Positions 9,052 through 19,135 are shown, numbered from the stretch's first letter. The stretch: 35,348 nucleotides of DNA from an uncultured Saccharophagus sp. (GCA_937920545.1 CAKZUG010000152.1:1-35348), one strand, 5' to 3'. The notes: generated from the letters alone by a model not told the origin. Made by a program: numbers and translations.

Positions 9052-9927
9052 TTAGTCGTGACCAAAACGGTATTCAATTTGCCCAGGTACATCAACGCGC
9101 ACTTTTAGTAATGAGCCTGATAGGGGCATTGCCTCAAGCTCTTCTTCAGGGCGGTTACCTACAGTTGTAATGTACAGTGTTTTTAAATCATCATCACCAA
9201 ACGCCAGCATAGTCGGGCATTTTACTGGTAGCTCGATCTCTTCTACAATTTCGCCTTCTGGGCTAATGCGCGCAATACGTGAACCTTCATATAAAGCTGT
9301 CCAGTAAAAACCCTCGCTATCGACTGCTGCACCATCGGGGCGGCCGTTTCCAAAGGGGAATTGATGAAAAACAGAAGCGTTAGATATTTCGCCCGTCTCT
9401 AAGTTGTAGTCATGCTTGTAAATAACGTGTTTTGGCGTATCTGAATAGTAAAATGTTTTATTGTCTGGGCTAAAGCCTGCGCCGTTTGAGGTGAGCAACC
9501 CGTCGGCTAGTAAGCGCGTAGATAGATCGGTGTCTAGCTGCCATAAGTTGGCACCATCATGATCTTTAGGCGGGTAAACCGATCCTGCAATCATGCGGCC
9601 TTTGGCGTCGCATCGGCCATCATTAAAACGATTTGAGTCAAGCTGAGATTCGGGGTCGGTGATAGGCTGAAGGTGTGTATCCCAGCCGTCTAAAAAGTAA
9701 AAGCCGTGACGCATACCCAAAACAAACCCTTCGTCGTGTTTACGCAGGCTAAAACAAGCGACTTCTTGATCAAAGGTTAGAAAGGCATCTTCGCCCGTTT
9801 TCGGGTCAAATTTATGCAGCTCAAAATTGTTAATATCAACCCAATATAAGAGTTGGTTTTTTTCGTCCCAGCGCGGGCATTCACCTAAATTTGCACGTGT
9901 TTCAAACGCGACCTCAACTTTTCTCAT
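9052..9927 (-). CDS. SMP-30/gluconolactonase/LRE family protein
   Basis: ANLGECPRWDEKNQLLYWVDI, SNRFNDGRCDAKGRMIAG, SNGAGFSPDNKTFYYSDT. Start placed at MRKVEVAF with an upstream GGA. Confidence 0.85.
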   Translation of the reverse strand: MRKVEVAFETRANLGECPRWDEKNQLLYWVDINNFELHKFDPKTGEDAFLTFDQEVACFSLRKHDEGFVLGMRHGFYFLDGWDTHLQPITDPESQLDSNRFNDGRCDAKGRMIAGSVYPPKDHDGANLWQLDTDLSTRLLADGLLTSNGAGFSPDNKTFYYSDTPKHVIYKHDYNLETGEISNASVFHQFPFGNGRPDGAAVDSEGFYWTALYEGSRIARISPEGEIVEEIELPVKCPTMLAFGDDDLKTLYITTVGNRPEEELEAMPLSGSLLKVRVDVPGQIEYRFGHD

Positions 9928-10037
9928 GCTTAATCCTTGATGCTTAAAAAGGATAATCCTACAGTAAAACAACATGAATGTGTACGGCCATCCTTTGCCG
10001 TTATCCGAGGTCTATTTTTGGCAACATACTTTGTGTT

Positions 10038-11111
10038 TTAGCGTAGTCTAAACATCTGACCTATTGCTTTGATTGAACATGAATATTGAACAAATTGGGT
10101 GCCGTTAACACGGCTGTTATTTTGGATTTGAATGCAGCGATTACTTTTACGGTTTGTGAAAACGCTAAACCTGTTAAATACCTTTGTTTCTATCCACTGT
10201 TGGTTATGACCTGTATGGCAAGACCATTGCACTAAGCCGTCATTGTTTAGTGTTTTGATTGCACCCGCGACATCTAGGCATAACCCAGATGCTTGATTAC
10301 GTAACTGAAAAAAGCCAGAGTCTGTTGGTATTTTTTCCCATCTTTGTGATGAGTTACCCGTGCTTATATTGCTGATAATCGCGTCATGATTATTATTGCC
10401 CGCGATATCCATTGTTTTCTTGCCTTGAACTGTTTCGAGTAAAACGGTTTGATAAGTCAGCTCTTCATCGTTAGGCTGCTGTGTGGCGGTGGCGGTGGCG
10501 GTGGCGGGCGGAGCCTGTATGGCTTCCATATTGGTAATCGATGGGGTGTCTGCAGATGTTGATACAGTTAGCGTTCTGTCAGGTAAGCCCATGTCTTTAC
10601 GCATGGCGCCAATAAGGCGAATATGTTTTTCTGCGTCTTCGTAATTTAAGTTGAACCCGTGTGGCCAAAAATGTGTTTTATCCGCATAGAGAATCGCATT
10701 TTCACCTTCTAATGATTGGATCATCGCTGTGCCGTGCTCACCTATATAGCGGCTTTTTTCGCCAATTAAGTTTGCCCATGCACCGTAGGTGCCTATTCCC
10801 ATAATATGACCCATTTCATGTATGGCGGTTTTATTACTATAAGAGCCACCAAAAACGATTCTGCCATTATTGTTCGCGTTAGCCGTTGGCACTTCCGCGC
10901 TGTAATAAACGGGTATTTCTATATTGTAATCGCTATAGGTATTGTATATCTCAACGGCATGGCGCATCGCGCTATCTATTTCTTTGTGGATAGGGCTGTT
11001 AATCGCCGATTGATCAAGTACATATGTTATTTTTGCAAATGAATCGTTTACAAAAATATTCAGCCCAAGTATTACGACTATCGCCGCCAGAATCTTCTTT
11101 TTAAAATGCAT
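10038..11111 (-). CDS. Secreted protein with HExxH metallopeptidase-like domain and C-terminal ricin-type beta-trefoil lectin domain
   Basis: Signal peptide MHFKKKILAAIVVILGLNIFVNDSFA; AIHEMGHIMGIGTYGAW; ricin-like repeats (LCLDVAG...QWSCHTGHNQQW, RCIQI...FVQYSC). Confidence 0.72.
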   Translation of the reverse strand: MHFKKKILAAIVVILGLNIFVNDSFAKITYVLDQSAINSPIHKEIDSAMRHAVEIYNTYSDYNIEIPVYYSAEVPTANANNNGRIVFGGSYSNKTAIHEMGHIMGIGTYGAWANLIGEKSRYIGEHGTAMIQSLEGENAILYADKTHFWPHGFNLNYEDAEKHIRLIGAMRKDMGLPDRTLTVSTSADTPSITNMEAIQAPPATATATATQQPNDEELTYQTVLLETVQGKKTMDIAGNNNHDAIISNISTGNSSQRWEKIPTDSGFFQLRNQASGLCLDVAGAIKTLNNDGLVQWSCHTGHNQQWIETKVFNRFSVFTNRKSNRCIQIQNNSRVNGTQFVQYSCSIKAIGQMFRLR

Positions 11112-11397
11112 ATGTTGCTCCAGTAATGTGCTAAGCACGACTGAAGATTTAAAGTGTCAGTTATGCCGAATCAACAGACTAGCATTCCTGCTTTGTGGCG
11201 CGTACTTCGTTTTATTGTGCGTGTGATGCTCGTCGGTTTTGGTCGCAAGCTGTGTGAGCAAGTGAGCATAAAATGAGCGAACTTATAGTGATGCGCCTTA
11301 TATTGACGCCTATCTTAGATATCATAGGCTAATCATGATAAGCGCTGGGTTGGCGTATGTTGTGGTTGGGTTAATGAGCTGCTTTTAGGTTTAAAGG

Positions 11398-11946
11398 TTA
11401 AGCAATAATCTGATTTTTAACTATATGCTGTATCAGCCTTTCTTGGGACACGCTGTCCATCGCGTAAAAATCAATACGGATATAATGTGTGTTTTCTGTG
11501 TTTGATGTGTTCTCGTCTTCTGAGCAGGCAACAACACGACCCTGTGTTTTAAGCACTTGATCATCGGGTAATAAGGAAATATCAAGTTCGAGTATACTGT
11601 TCATTTCAATAGGTGTGTCGTGGTGAAAGGCGATACCGCAAGCACTGATGTTTACTTCTTTCAATTGCATTGAAATGCTGTCTATGCGATGGCCATCCAG
11701 CGCCATTAGGTTGCTGAGGCGCTCTAACTTTTGGTTAAAGAGCGCCATCAATGCGGCAATTTCGGGTTGTTTTTTGGCAAGCTTTTTAATGAGGTCAAGC
11801 ATTTGCTTATCTTGCTTGTTTAAATAAATCTGGCTAGGCTCGTCGCCTGAGTCGTCTAGCGGCTGAGATGCCGATTTCGACATCACTTTGTACGATAGCC
11901 CAACGGTATCATTTATCCTAAAGTAGCGTCTGCGTTCTTGGTTCAT
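11398..11946 (-). CDS. PilZ domain protein (putative c-di-GMP receptor)
   Basis: N-terminal RRRYFRINDTVGLSY (RxxxR-type) and ISACGIAFH (D/NxSxxG-like); directly downstream of motor genes. Confidence 0.75.
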   Translation of the reverse strand: MNQERRRYFRINDTVGLSYKVMSKSASQPLDDSGDEPSQIYLNKQDKQMLDLIKKLAKKQPEIAALMALFNQKLERLSNLMALDGHRIDSISMQLKEVNISACGIAFHHDTPIEMNSILELDISLLPDDQVLKTQGRVVACSEDENTSNTENTHYIRIDFYAMDSVSQERLIQHIVKNQIIA

Positions 11947-11959
11947 TGTGTGTCCTTTG

Positions 11960-12958
11960 TTAAAAGATTTCGCGCGGGTCAAGCTCGAAAATGTATTCAG
12001 GCTCTAGATTTAGCTCACGTAAAATATCTTGGCCTTTTTCATCATCTTTAAGCAGCGTTACATCATCGTCGGATAGGTCGTCACTCGTGATATCTTGCTT
12101 AATTAAAATTTCGACGCGACGGTTAACAGCCCGCTCTTCGGGGCTAGTATTGCCGCCTATGGGCATAGTGTCGGCAAAGCCCGAGACTTCAAAACGTCTC
12201 TGGCTGATGTCATTACCTTTCATCAATTCGTGTGCAACAGCAACAGCGCGAGCAGAAGCCAAAGCCCAATTAGATTTAAATTGGGGGGTGTTAATTGGTA
12301 GGTTGTCAGTGTGACCTTGCACCTCTATTTTGCCTGGCTTTAAGGCCAGTACGGCTTTTATCTCAACCATAACGTCTTTCATTTTGGCGGATAAATTGGC
12401 TGAGCCAGACACAAATGCGCCCTTTTCTCTAATGCGTACAATAATAAGGCGGCCTTTGGTTTCTATTTCAATACTGCCTTGCTCTATTTGTTCATGGAGT
12501 GCATCGGCTAGTTGATATGCATCGTTTTGTGTTTGTTCGATGAGCTCCTCTAGCTTTTCTTTTACCTCTATAATGACGCCCGCTTCTTTGGCTTCGGAGC
12601 CCTGTTCTATCTCATATTCTTTTGCGCAAGCTTGCTCAAGCGATAGCTCGGTCACGTTTTGCGTTTTTTGCCATATCTCATTGATAGGGGTTGGCTCGGG
12701 CTTACCGGGGCTAAACTCTTGCGCAATAATACTGGTACCTTTAGGTATATCGGTCACATTCAGTTTATTTTGCACGCCAAAGGCTTGCGCCATGGAGCCC
12801 GCCAACCGCTTAAATTTCATGGCGTCCATTTCGGCAAAAGACAAAAGCAGCACAAAAAAGCACATAAGCAGCGACATAAGATCGGCAAATGTCCCCATCC
12901 ACGGGGGTAGGCCGGGGACGCAGTCACAGCCTTCGTCGTCATCTTCTTCAGCGCTCAT
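11960..12958 (-). CDS. Flagellar motor stator protein MotB/PomB-type
   Basis: PPWMGTFADLMSLLMCFFVLLLSFAEMD N-terminal TM segment and OmpA-like domain VQGHTDNLPI...NRRVEILI. Confidence 0.92.
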   Translation of the reverse strand: MSAEEDDDEGCDCVPGLPPWMGTFADLMSLLMCFFVLLLSFAEMDAMKFKRLAGSMAQAFGVQNKLNVTDIPKGTSIIAQEFSPGKPEPTPINEIWQKTQNVTELSLEQACAKEYEIEQGSEAKEAGVIIEVKEKLEELIEQTQNDAYQLADALHEQIEQGSIEIETKGRLIIVRIREKGAFVSGSANLSAKMKDVMVEIKAVLALKPGKIEVQGHTDNLPINTPQFKSNWALASARAVAVAHELMKGNDISQRRFEVSGFADTMPIGGNTSPEERAVNRRVEILIKQDITSDDLSDDDVTLLKDDEKGQDILRELNLEPEYIFELDPREIF

Positions 12959-12993
12959 TGGTTTTGGTCGCTCATATTAGGGGTGCCCGTTGG

Positions 12994-13752
12994 TTATTCA
13001 GCTTCTGTTTCGCGCTTTTTTTCATACATATAGTTGCGAAGCATGGAGTCGATAACGCGTGGGTTTTGTCCGTTTTGTATGGCTAGTAATGCATCGATTA
13101 CCAAGTCTTTTACCATGGCCTCGTCACCTGAACGCAACTTAAGTTTACTGGCGATCGGGCCAGTTATGCCGTTCGCAATAATGGCACCATATAATGTGGT
13201 TAATAGCGCTACGGCCATCGCAGGGCCAATGGCTTTCGGGTCGTCCATGTTGGCGAGCATCGCAACTAAGCCAATGAGCGTGCCGATCATGCCCATTGCT
13301 GGAGCCGTATCGGACATTTCTGAGAAAATGGACGCACCAACATCATGACGTTTGACCGCTTCTTTTTTCTCTTTGGATAGTAGGGCCTTGACGACATCGG
13401 CATCGTGCCCGTCGACTAATAGTTGAATGCCTTTTTGTAAAAAATCACTGCTGACTTCTTTGCCTTCCAGCGAAAGTAATCCGCCTTTGCGGGCTTCGTC
13501 GGCGAGGCCTACAATTTCTTCAATAAGCATGTTGGTATCGGGCAGCTTATTGGTAAAGCTCTGGCCTGCTATTTTTCCTGCGCTTAGAAATTGCCCCAAG
13601 CCATATTTGGCCATAACGGCAAAAATCGTACCCCCAAAAACAATGACCAATGAAGGCCCGTTAACAAACATGCCAAGCTCGCCACTCATAAGCATCGATA
13701 CTACTATGAGTGCTAAAGCACCAATCAGGCCGACTATCGTCGCTAAATCCAC
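12994..13752 (-). CDS. Flagellar motor stator protein MotA/PomA-type
   Basis: MDLATIVGLIGALALIVVSMLMSG; GASIFSEMSDTAPAMGMIGTLIGLVAML; upstream of motB. Confidence 0.92.
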   Translation of the reverse strand: MDLATIVGLIGALALIVVSMLMSGELGMFVNGPSLVIVFGGTIFAVMAKYGLGQFLSAGKIAGQSFTNKLPDTNMLIEEIVGLADEARKGGLLSLEGKEVSSDFLQKGIQLLVDGHDADVVKALLSKEKKEAVKRHDVGASIFSEMSDTAPAMGMIGTLIGLVAMLANMDDPKAIGPAMAVALLTTLYGAIIANGITGPIASKLKLRSGDEAMVKDLVIDALLAIQNGQNPRVIDSMLRNYMYEKKRETEAE

Positions 13753-13959
13753 AAATGGTTCCTCTGATAATAGGCAGAAGCACTACGTATTACCGTTTGA
13801 TATAGTGAAGTGGCGCAATGCAAATGTGTATATGAAGCACCTTTTGATTTAAGTCTAGACAGTATTTTAATTTTGTAGGGAAAATTCCTATCAAAAACAT
13901 ACAAGGCAATCGCTTAGTGGGTATAATTAAAAAGTTATTTGATTCCTTCTATTACTTAC

Positions 13960-14220
13960 ATGAAAGGTCTTGTTTTGCCAAAGAAAAAAGCCACAAATGC
14001 ATTTGAGTCTGATCTCGCATCTTTAGAGCAGTTAGTCGAGCAGTTAGAAAAAGGGGATTTGTCTCTTGAGGAATCCTTAGAGAGTTTTGAGCAAGGTGTG
14101 AAGCTCACACGACAATGTCAGAGCGCTCTTAAAGATGCCGAGCAAAAAGTCACGCAGTTATTAGAGAAAAACGGCGAGTTAACGCAGGCACCCTTCGAGT
14201 TAAACAGCCCTAATGACTAA
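13960..14220 (+). CDS. xseB: Exodeoxyribonuclease VII small subunit
   Basis: [50 protein letters not shown]; next to ispA. ATG start chosen over the TTG at 13939. Confidence 0.92.
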   Translation: MKGLVLPKKKATNAFESDLASLEQLVEQLEKGDLSLEESLESFEQGVKLTRQCQSALKDAEQKVTQLLEKNGELTQAPFELNSPND

Positions 14221-15136
14221 TACGCCGTTGTTTTTGACGCAAGTGAAAACGTATGTGGAACAAACTCTTAAGTGCTATATCGATGCGTTGCCTGAGCATG
14301 AGACCACACTTATATCTGCAATGCGTTACAGCTTGTTACTGGGTGGTAAAAGAGTCAGGCCAGCCTTGGTTTTTGCTACAGCCTCGCTATTAAGCCGTGA
14401 TACGCCCTTTTTTACGGATGGTCAAACCGCGAGTCAATCTACCCTGGCTGCGTTAGATTGTGCCTGCGCTATCGAAGCGATACATACATACAGTCTGGTT
14501 CATGACGATTTACCTGCAATGGACGACGATGATATGCGTCGTGGTCAGCCGAGTTGCCATAAAGTGTATGGCGAAGCTCAGGCAATACTCGCAGGTGACG
14601 CATTGCAGACGATAGCGTTTACATGGATAGCTGAATCTAGCACGTTAACCGATGCTCAAAAAGTGGCGGCTATACAGATATTATCAAGAGCGTCTGGTGT
14701 ACATGGTATGGTCCAAGGGCAGGCGATTGATCTTACTTCCACCAATAGCACGTTATCGTTAGAGGCGCTTGAGCAGATGCATAGCCTTAAAACGGGCGCG
14801 CTCATTGCTGCCTCAGTAGAATTAGGCGCAATATGTGCGAATGCGACACCATCGCAAAAAGTGCCATTAAACTGTTATGCCCGTGCGATAGGCTTGGCCT
14901 TTCAGGTGCAGGACGATATTTTAGATGTGACCAGCACAACCGAGCAGCTTGGCAAGCAAGTAGGCAGTGACGCGTCGCTAAATAAACCGACTTACGTCAC
15001 ACTACTTGGCGTAGAAGGCGCGAAACAAAAAACAACCCAGCTTGTCGAGCAGGCGCTCGAGGTATTGGCACCCTTTGACGAAAAAGCCGATATACTGCGT
15101 GACTTGGCGATACATATTGCACAAAGAACGCACTGA
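14213..15136 (+). CDS. ispA: Farnesyl diphosphate synthase
   Basis: [26 protein letters not shown] (first Asp-rich motif), [11 protein letters not shown] (second Asp-rich motif). Confidence 0.93.
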   Translation: MTNTPLFLTQVKTYVEQTLKCYIDALPEHETTLISAMRYSLLLGGKRVRPALVFATASLLSRDTPFFTDGQTASQSTLAALDCACAIEAIHTYSLVHDDLPAMDDDDMRRGQPSCHKVYGEAQAILAGDALQTIAFTWIAESSTLTDAQKVAAIQILSRASGVHGMVQGQAIDLTSTNSTLSLEALEQMHSLKTGALIAASVELGAICANATPSQKVPLNCYARAIGLAFQVQDDILDVTSTTEQLGKQVGSDASLNKPTYVTLLGVEGAKQKTTQLVEQALEVLAPFDEKADILRDLAIHIAQRTH

Positions 15137-15191
15137 ATATACTTTTTGAGCCATGCTTTTACTTTTTTAAGAAACGATAATTAGATACCTT

Positions 15192-15581
15192 ATGAACGAT
15201 ACCGACTTTTTAGACGCGATAAAATGGACAGAAGACGGCCTTGTGCCCGCAATTGCTGTTGACCATAAAACCAATAAAAACTTAATGATGGCGTGGATGA
15301 ACCGCGAATCGTTGATGTTAACCGTAGAAAACAATGTGGCGGTATATTGGTCGCGATCACGCAGTAAATTATGGCGAAAAGGTGAAAGTTCTGGGCATAC
15401 TCAGCAAATTAAAAGTATTCGGCTCGACTGTGATGCAGATGTCGTTATACTCAATGTTGAGCAAATTGGCGGTATTGCCTGCCATACTGGACGTGAATCC
15501 TGCTTTTACCGTGAGTTACAAGATGGAAAGTGGGTCAGTGTCGAGCCTGTTATTAAAAATCCGAGCGACATTTACAAATGA
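15192..15581 (+). CDS. hisI: Phosphoribosyl-AMP cyclohydrolase
   Basis: [44 protein letters not shown]. Confidence 0.94.
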   Translation: MNDTDFLDAIKWTEDGLVPAIAVDHKTNKNLMMAWMNRESLMLTVENNVAVYWSRSRSKLWRKGESSGHTQQIKSIRLDCDADVVILNVEQIGGIACHTGRESCFYRELQDGKWVSVEPVIKNPSDIYK

Positions 15582-15943
15582 CAACAGCCAATTTAAGTAG
15601 CACAAACAGCGATATTATCGCTGCACTCACGCAGGTATTAGCCGATCGCAAAGCGCAAAGTGATCCGGACTCGTCGTATGTGGCGAGCTTACATCACAAG
15701 GGTTTAAACAAAATTCTTGAAAAAGTAGGCGAGGAAGCGACCGAGGTGATTTTGGCCGCAAAAGACGCACAAACCAGTGGTAATAAAGATGAAGTCATTG
15801 GCGAAGCTGCTGACGTTGTATTTCATTTAATGGTGATGTTGTCGCATTTAGATACCGATTTTGAGGCGGTTTTATCAACATTGGCAGGGCGGTTTAATGT
15901 CTCTGGTTTAGATGAAAAAGCCGCACGCAGCATGAATAAGTAA
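15578..15943 (+). CDS. hisE: Phosphoribosyl-ATP pyrophosphatase
   Basis: [48 protein letters not shown] overlap with hisI. Confidence 0.94.
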   Translation: MTTANLSSTNSDIIAALTQVLADRKAQSDPDSSYVASLHHKGLNKILEKVGEEATEVILAAKDAQTSGNKDEVIGEAADVVFHLMVMLSHLDTDFEAVLSTLAGRFNVSGLDEKAARSMNK

Positions 15944-15961
15944 TTAGTGGTGAAAGCTAGC

Positions 15962-16069
15962 AGCTAATAGTAAGAGCTAATAGTAAGAGCTAACAGTAAA
16001 AACAAGTTGTCGAAGTAGGTGGTCACAGTAACGGGTCATAATAAAATAAGTGGCCATAATAAAATGTTG
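15962..16069. repeat. Two adjacent short tandem arrays: about 13 bp x3 (15962-16000) and 18 bp x2 (16034-16069)
   Basis: AGCTAATAGTAAG / AGCTAATAGTAAG / AGCTAACAGTAAA and GGTCATAATAAAATAAGT / GGCCATAATAAAATGTTG. Confidence 0.7.
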
Positions 16070-16135
16070 TAACCTAAACGAAACGTTACTTGTTTAACGT
16101 GTGTGTTTATATTTAATTAAAGAAATAGGTGAGTT

Positions 16136-16393
16136 ATGGGTCTTGGTGGTATTAGTATTTGGCAGTTATTGATTGTTTTGGCGATTGTTTTAGTGCTGTT
16201 TGGCACAAAACGTTTAAAAGGTTTGGGTGGCGATTTAGGTAGCGCTATCAAAGGCTTTAAAAAAGCGGTAAAAGACGAAGATAAAAACAACGAAGACGAT
16301 GCATCTAAAGCGCATTTAGCGGCTGATAACGCTGAAACAGCAAGCAGCCCGCAAGCAGATAAAAAAGCGGAAGAAGAAAAGCATCAAGCGTAA
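16136..16393 (+). CDS. tatA: Sec-independent protein translocase TatA
   Basis: [40 protein letters not shown]. Confidence 0.95.
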   Translation: MGLGGISIWQLLIVLAIVLVLFGTKRLKGLGGDLGSAIKGFKKAVKDEDKNNEDDASKAHLAADNAETASSPQADKKAEEEKHQA

Positions 16394-16428
16394 ATTTTTG
16401 TTAACAAGTAAGAGAAAGAGCATGCACT

Positions 16429-16911
16429 GTGTTTGATGTTGGTTTTTTAGAGTTAGCCATTATATTTGTGATTACCCTTGTGGTGGTTGGGCCTGATCGT
16501 CTGCCCGATGCGGTGAAGTCGGGCGTGCGATTTATTACCAAATTCAAGCGCTTTATGACGCAAGCTAAAAAAGATATCGAAACCCAAATAGGTGCCGATG
16601 AAATACGACGGGAGTTACACAACGAAGAAGTGCTCAAATCTATTGAATCGTTTAAAAACGTGCAAAAAGAGCTGCAAGAGCAAAAACAAGCCTTAGAGCA
16701 ACGCTTGGCTGAAGACCCGACTAAGGGCACAGACGAGAATGAGTTTGCTGATCCGGGGCTAGCTCATCCAGTGGACACTCTGTCTGACAATCCAGTTGAC
16801 ACTTTAGATCATCATTCTGATGATAGCTCTGGCGAATCGGTTGTTAAGGCTGATAATAAGCAAGATGCACATCCAGAAAATCACGCAGCTAAGACGCCCT
16901 ATGACAAATAA
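16429..16911 (+). CDS. tatB: Sec-independent protein translocase TatB (GTG start)
   Basis: MFDVGFLELAIIFVITLVVVGPDRLPDAVKSGV; between tatA and tatC. Confidence 0.93.
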   Translation: MFDVGFLELAIIFVITLVVVGPDRLPDAVKSGVRFITKFKRFMTQAKKDIETQIGADEIRRELHNEEVLKSIESFKNVQKELQEQKQALEQRLAEDPTKGTDENEFADPGLAHPVDTLSDNPVDTLDHHSDDSSGESVVKADNKQDAHPENHAAKTPYDK

Positions 16912-17656
16912 TTCTGCGCAGCCTGAAGAGGGCCAGACACTCATTGATCACTTGTTGGAATTACGTACATGTTTAATGAAATGTATTGGCGTGATTCTCA
17001 TTATTTTTTTGGGTTTGTTTGGTTTTGCTAACCCCATTTATGATTTTATTGCCCAGCCGTTAGTGGCATTGCTGCCTGAAGGTAGCATGATTGCGACTAA
17101 TGTGACGTCAACCTTTCTAACTCCCTTTAAACTCACGTTATTTGTTGCAGTATTTGCCTCAATGCCGTTTATTTTATGGCAAGTTTGGCAATTTATTGCA
17201 CCGGCTTTATATACAAAAGAAAAACACTTGGTGATTCCTATATTCATTTCTAGTGTTCTGTTGTTTTATTTGGGTGTGGCGTTTGCGTATTTTGTTATTT
17301 TCCCGCTTATCTTTTTGTTTTTTACTGCCACATCGCCCGACAGTGTAACCGTGATGCCGGATATTGCGACGCACCTTAATTTAGTTATTAAGCTCTTTTT
17401 TGCTTTTGGTTTGGCGTTCGAGATCCCTGTGGCAACCGTTATTTTGATTGTGGCGGGCGTGCTGTCGCCAGAATCGCTCGCCAAAAAACGCCCTTATATT
17501 GTGGTGGGGTGCTTTGTGGTTGGCATGCTGTTAACACCGCCGGATATTATCTCGCAGGCATTGCTCGCATTACCTATGTGGCTATTGTTTGAGATTGGTA
17601 TTTTTTGTGGTCGTTTTGCAGTTAGATCGCGTGTGAAAACTGACGCTAGCGAGTAA
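16901..17656 (+). CDS. tatC: Sec-independent protein translocase TatC
   Basis: TLIDHLLELRTCLMKCI, FMPFILWQVWQFIAPALYTKEK region, multiple TM segments. Start taken at MTNNSAQPEEG. Confidence 0.94.
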   Translation: MTNNSAQPEEGQTLIDHLLELRTCLMKCIGVILIIFLGLFGFANPIYDFIAQPLVALLPEGSMIATNVTSTFLTPFKLTLFVAVFASMPFILWQVWQFIAPALYTKEKHLVIPIFISSVLLFYLGVAFAYFVIFPLIFLFFTATSPDSVTVMPDIATHLNLVIKLFFAFGLAFEIPVATVILIVAGVLSPESLAKKRPYIVVGCFVVGMLLTPPDIISQALLALPMWLLFEIGIFCGRFAVRSRVKTDASE

Positions 17657-17721
17657 GCTCTGTACATAACACCTTAGCTCAACTGTTTAATTCCCCCCCA
17701 GCCTAATATTATGAGTTAATC

Positions 17722-18141
17722 ATGTGGATTCAAAAAACATTTCAACTGCCTGCTAAACCCCGCGGCTTTCATCTTGTGACCCGAGATGTGTTAGCACAAC
17801 TACCTGAAGTACGTGATTTAAGTGTTGGTGTAGTGCATTTGTTGATCCAGCATACATCTGCATCGCTTACTTTAAATGAAAACGCCGACCCCACCGTACG
17901 CGATGATTTTTCATCTTTTTTTGACCGTCTTGTCCCAGAAGATAGCCATTATTTTGTGCATACCGATGAAGGCCCCGACGATATGCCCGCGCATTTAAAA
18001 AGTAGCTTGTTGGGTGCCAGCGTGAGTATTCCTATTACTAATGGTGGTTTTAATTTGGGCATGTGGCAGGGTATTTATTTGTGCGAGCACCGAAATTATG
18101 GCGGTAGCCGTACATTTATTGCTACTATTAATGGTGAATAA
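17722..18141 (+). CDS. YjbQ family protein (UPF0047)
   Basis: LLIQHTSASLTLNENADPTVRDD, AHLKSSLLGASVSIPITNGGFNLGMWQGIYLCEHR. Confidence 0.9.
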   Translation: MWIQKTFQLPAKPRGFHLVTRDVLAQLPEVRDLSVGVVHLLIQHTSASLTLNENADPTVRDDFSSFFDRLVPEDSHYFVHTDEGPDDMPAHLKSSLLGASVSIPITNGGFNLGMWQGIYLCEHRNYGGSRTFIATINGE

Positions 18142-18186
18142 ATGATTTCTATGGTGCATAAATAGTGCATGTTAATTCGAGGTGTT

Positions 18187-18621
18187 ATGAATAATTTTAC
18201 TGGTTTATTTTGTGTTGTACTGTTTTTGGTTGGGTGTAATAGCACGCAAGTTAAGCCTAATAAGGCATCTAAAGAGCGCGTTGAGTTATCCTCTATGGTG
18301 CTTAATCAGGCCAAAAAAGGGGATAAATACGGTGTGTTAATGGGAGTGTATACTAACTCAACGCAGGCAAATATCGTTATTGAGCGCGCGAAAGTTGAGT
18401 TGAAAAAAGTGGGCGTGAAAGATAAAAATGCCGTCGTATTACCTTTGTTAGTCAGTGACCCTAAAAATAAAACAGCTATTGCAGTGGTGGCTGGCCAATA
18501 TCCGGATTTAGCGAATGCACATTATTTACAGCGTATTCTAACGCGCGTGGTGCCTGGGCAATATAACCTTGTTACAGTCCCTAAAAATATATGGCTAGAA
18601 AACTTGTCGTTTAACCCGTAA
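18187..18621 (+). CDS. Putative lipoprotein, possibly SPOR-like
   Basis: Lipobox LFLVGCNST after a short hydrophobic segment; YGVLMGVYTNSTQANIVIERAKVELKKVG resembles SPOR folds only loosely. Confidence 0.5.
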   Translation: MNNFTGLFCVVLFLVGCNSTQVKPNKASKERVELSSMVLNQAKKGDKYGVLMGVYTNSTQANIVIERAKVELKKVGVKDKNAVVLPLLVSDPKNKTAIAVVAGQYPDLANAHYLQRILTRVVPGQYNLVTVPKNIWLENLSFNP

Positions 18622-18737
18622 TTAGAGGTAATGGTTGATCTTGGGCCCGTTAATAAATGAGGGGTTAATCATTATAAACTAATAAAGTGGCGTATATTTG
18701 AACCCGTCTTATTGCTTTAATACTAAATTTTAAGCAT

Positions 18738-18768
18738 AAAAAAAGCCGCTGTCATAGCGGCTTTTTTG
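18738..18768. terminator. Bidirectional intrinsic terminator
   Basis: AAAAAAAGCCGCT-GTCAT-AGCGGCTTTTTT between convergent genes. Confidence 0.88.
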
Positions 18769-18787
18769 TTACTAACAGCGCAATAGG

Positions 18788-19135
18788 TTATTCGCTATCT
18801 AGTTCGTCGTTGGCTGATGGCTCGGGCGTTAGAATGGGTTTATCATGCAGGTGGGCTTTTTGTGCACCTTTGCGTGTTGATAAAGCAGAGTCTAATTTTT
18901 TGACAGCATCGTTAATGGCAACGTACAAATCCCCTTTTGAGGCATTGACGGCAACGGTTGCGCCCTTATAGTGAGTGGTGGCTTCGACTTTTTGTTCGTG
19001 GCGTTCTACAGTTAGGAATACATCAATACTATCGACCAGCGGATAATGTGAAGCGATTTTGCCAAACTTGCTATTGGCTACATCACGGATGCTGTCGGTA
19101 AGTTCTACATGGTGTCCAGATAAATTAAGTTGCAT
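18788..19135 (-). CDS. hpf: Ribosome hibernation promoting factor (HPF/YfiA family)
   Basis: MQLNLSGHHVELTDSIRDVANSKFGKIASHYPLVDSIDVFLTVERHEQKVEATTHYKGATVAVNASKGDLYVAIND. Confidence 0.9.
   Translation of the reverse strand: MQLNLSGHHVELTDSIRDVANSKFGKIASHYPLVDSIDVFLTVERHEQKVEATTHYKGATVAVNASKGDLYVAINDAVKKLDSALSTRKGAQKAHLHDKPILTPEPSANDELDSE

Noticed and set aside
11991-13852. Several plus-strand ORFs across the motA/motB region
   Set aside because: All antisense to well-supported stator genes with clear motifs; low-complexity Ser/Pro-rich translations.
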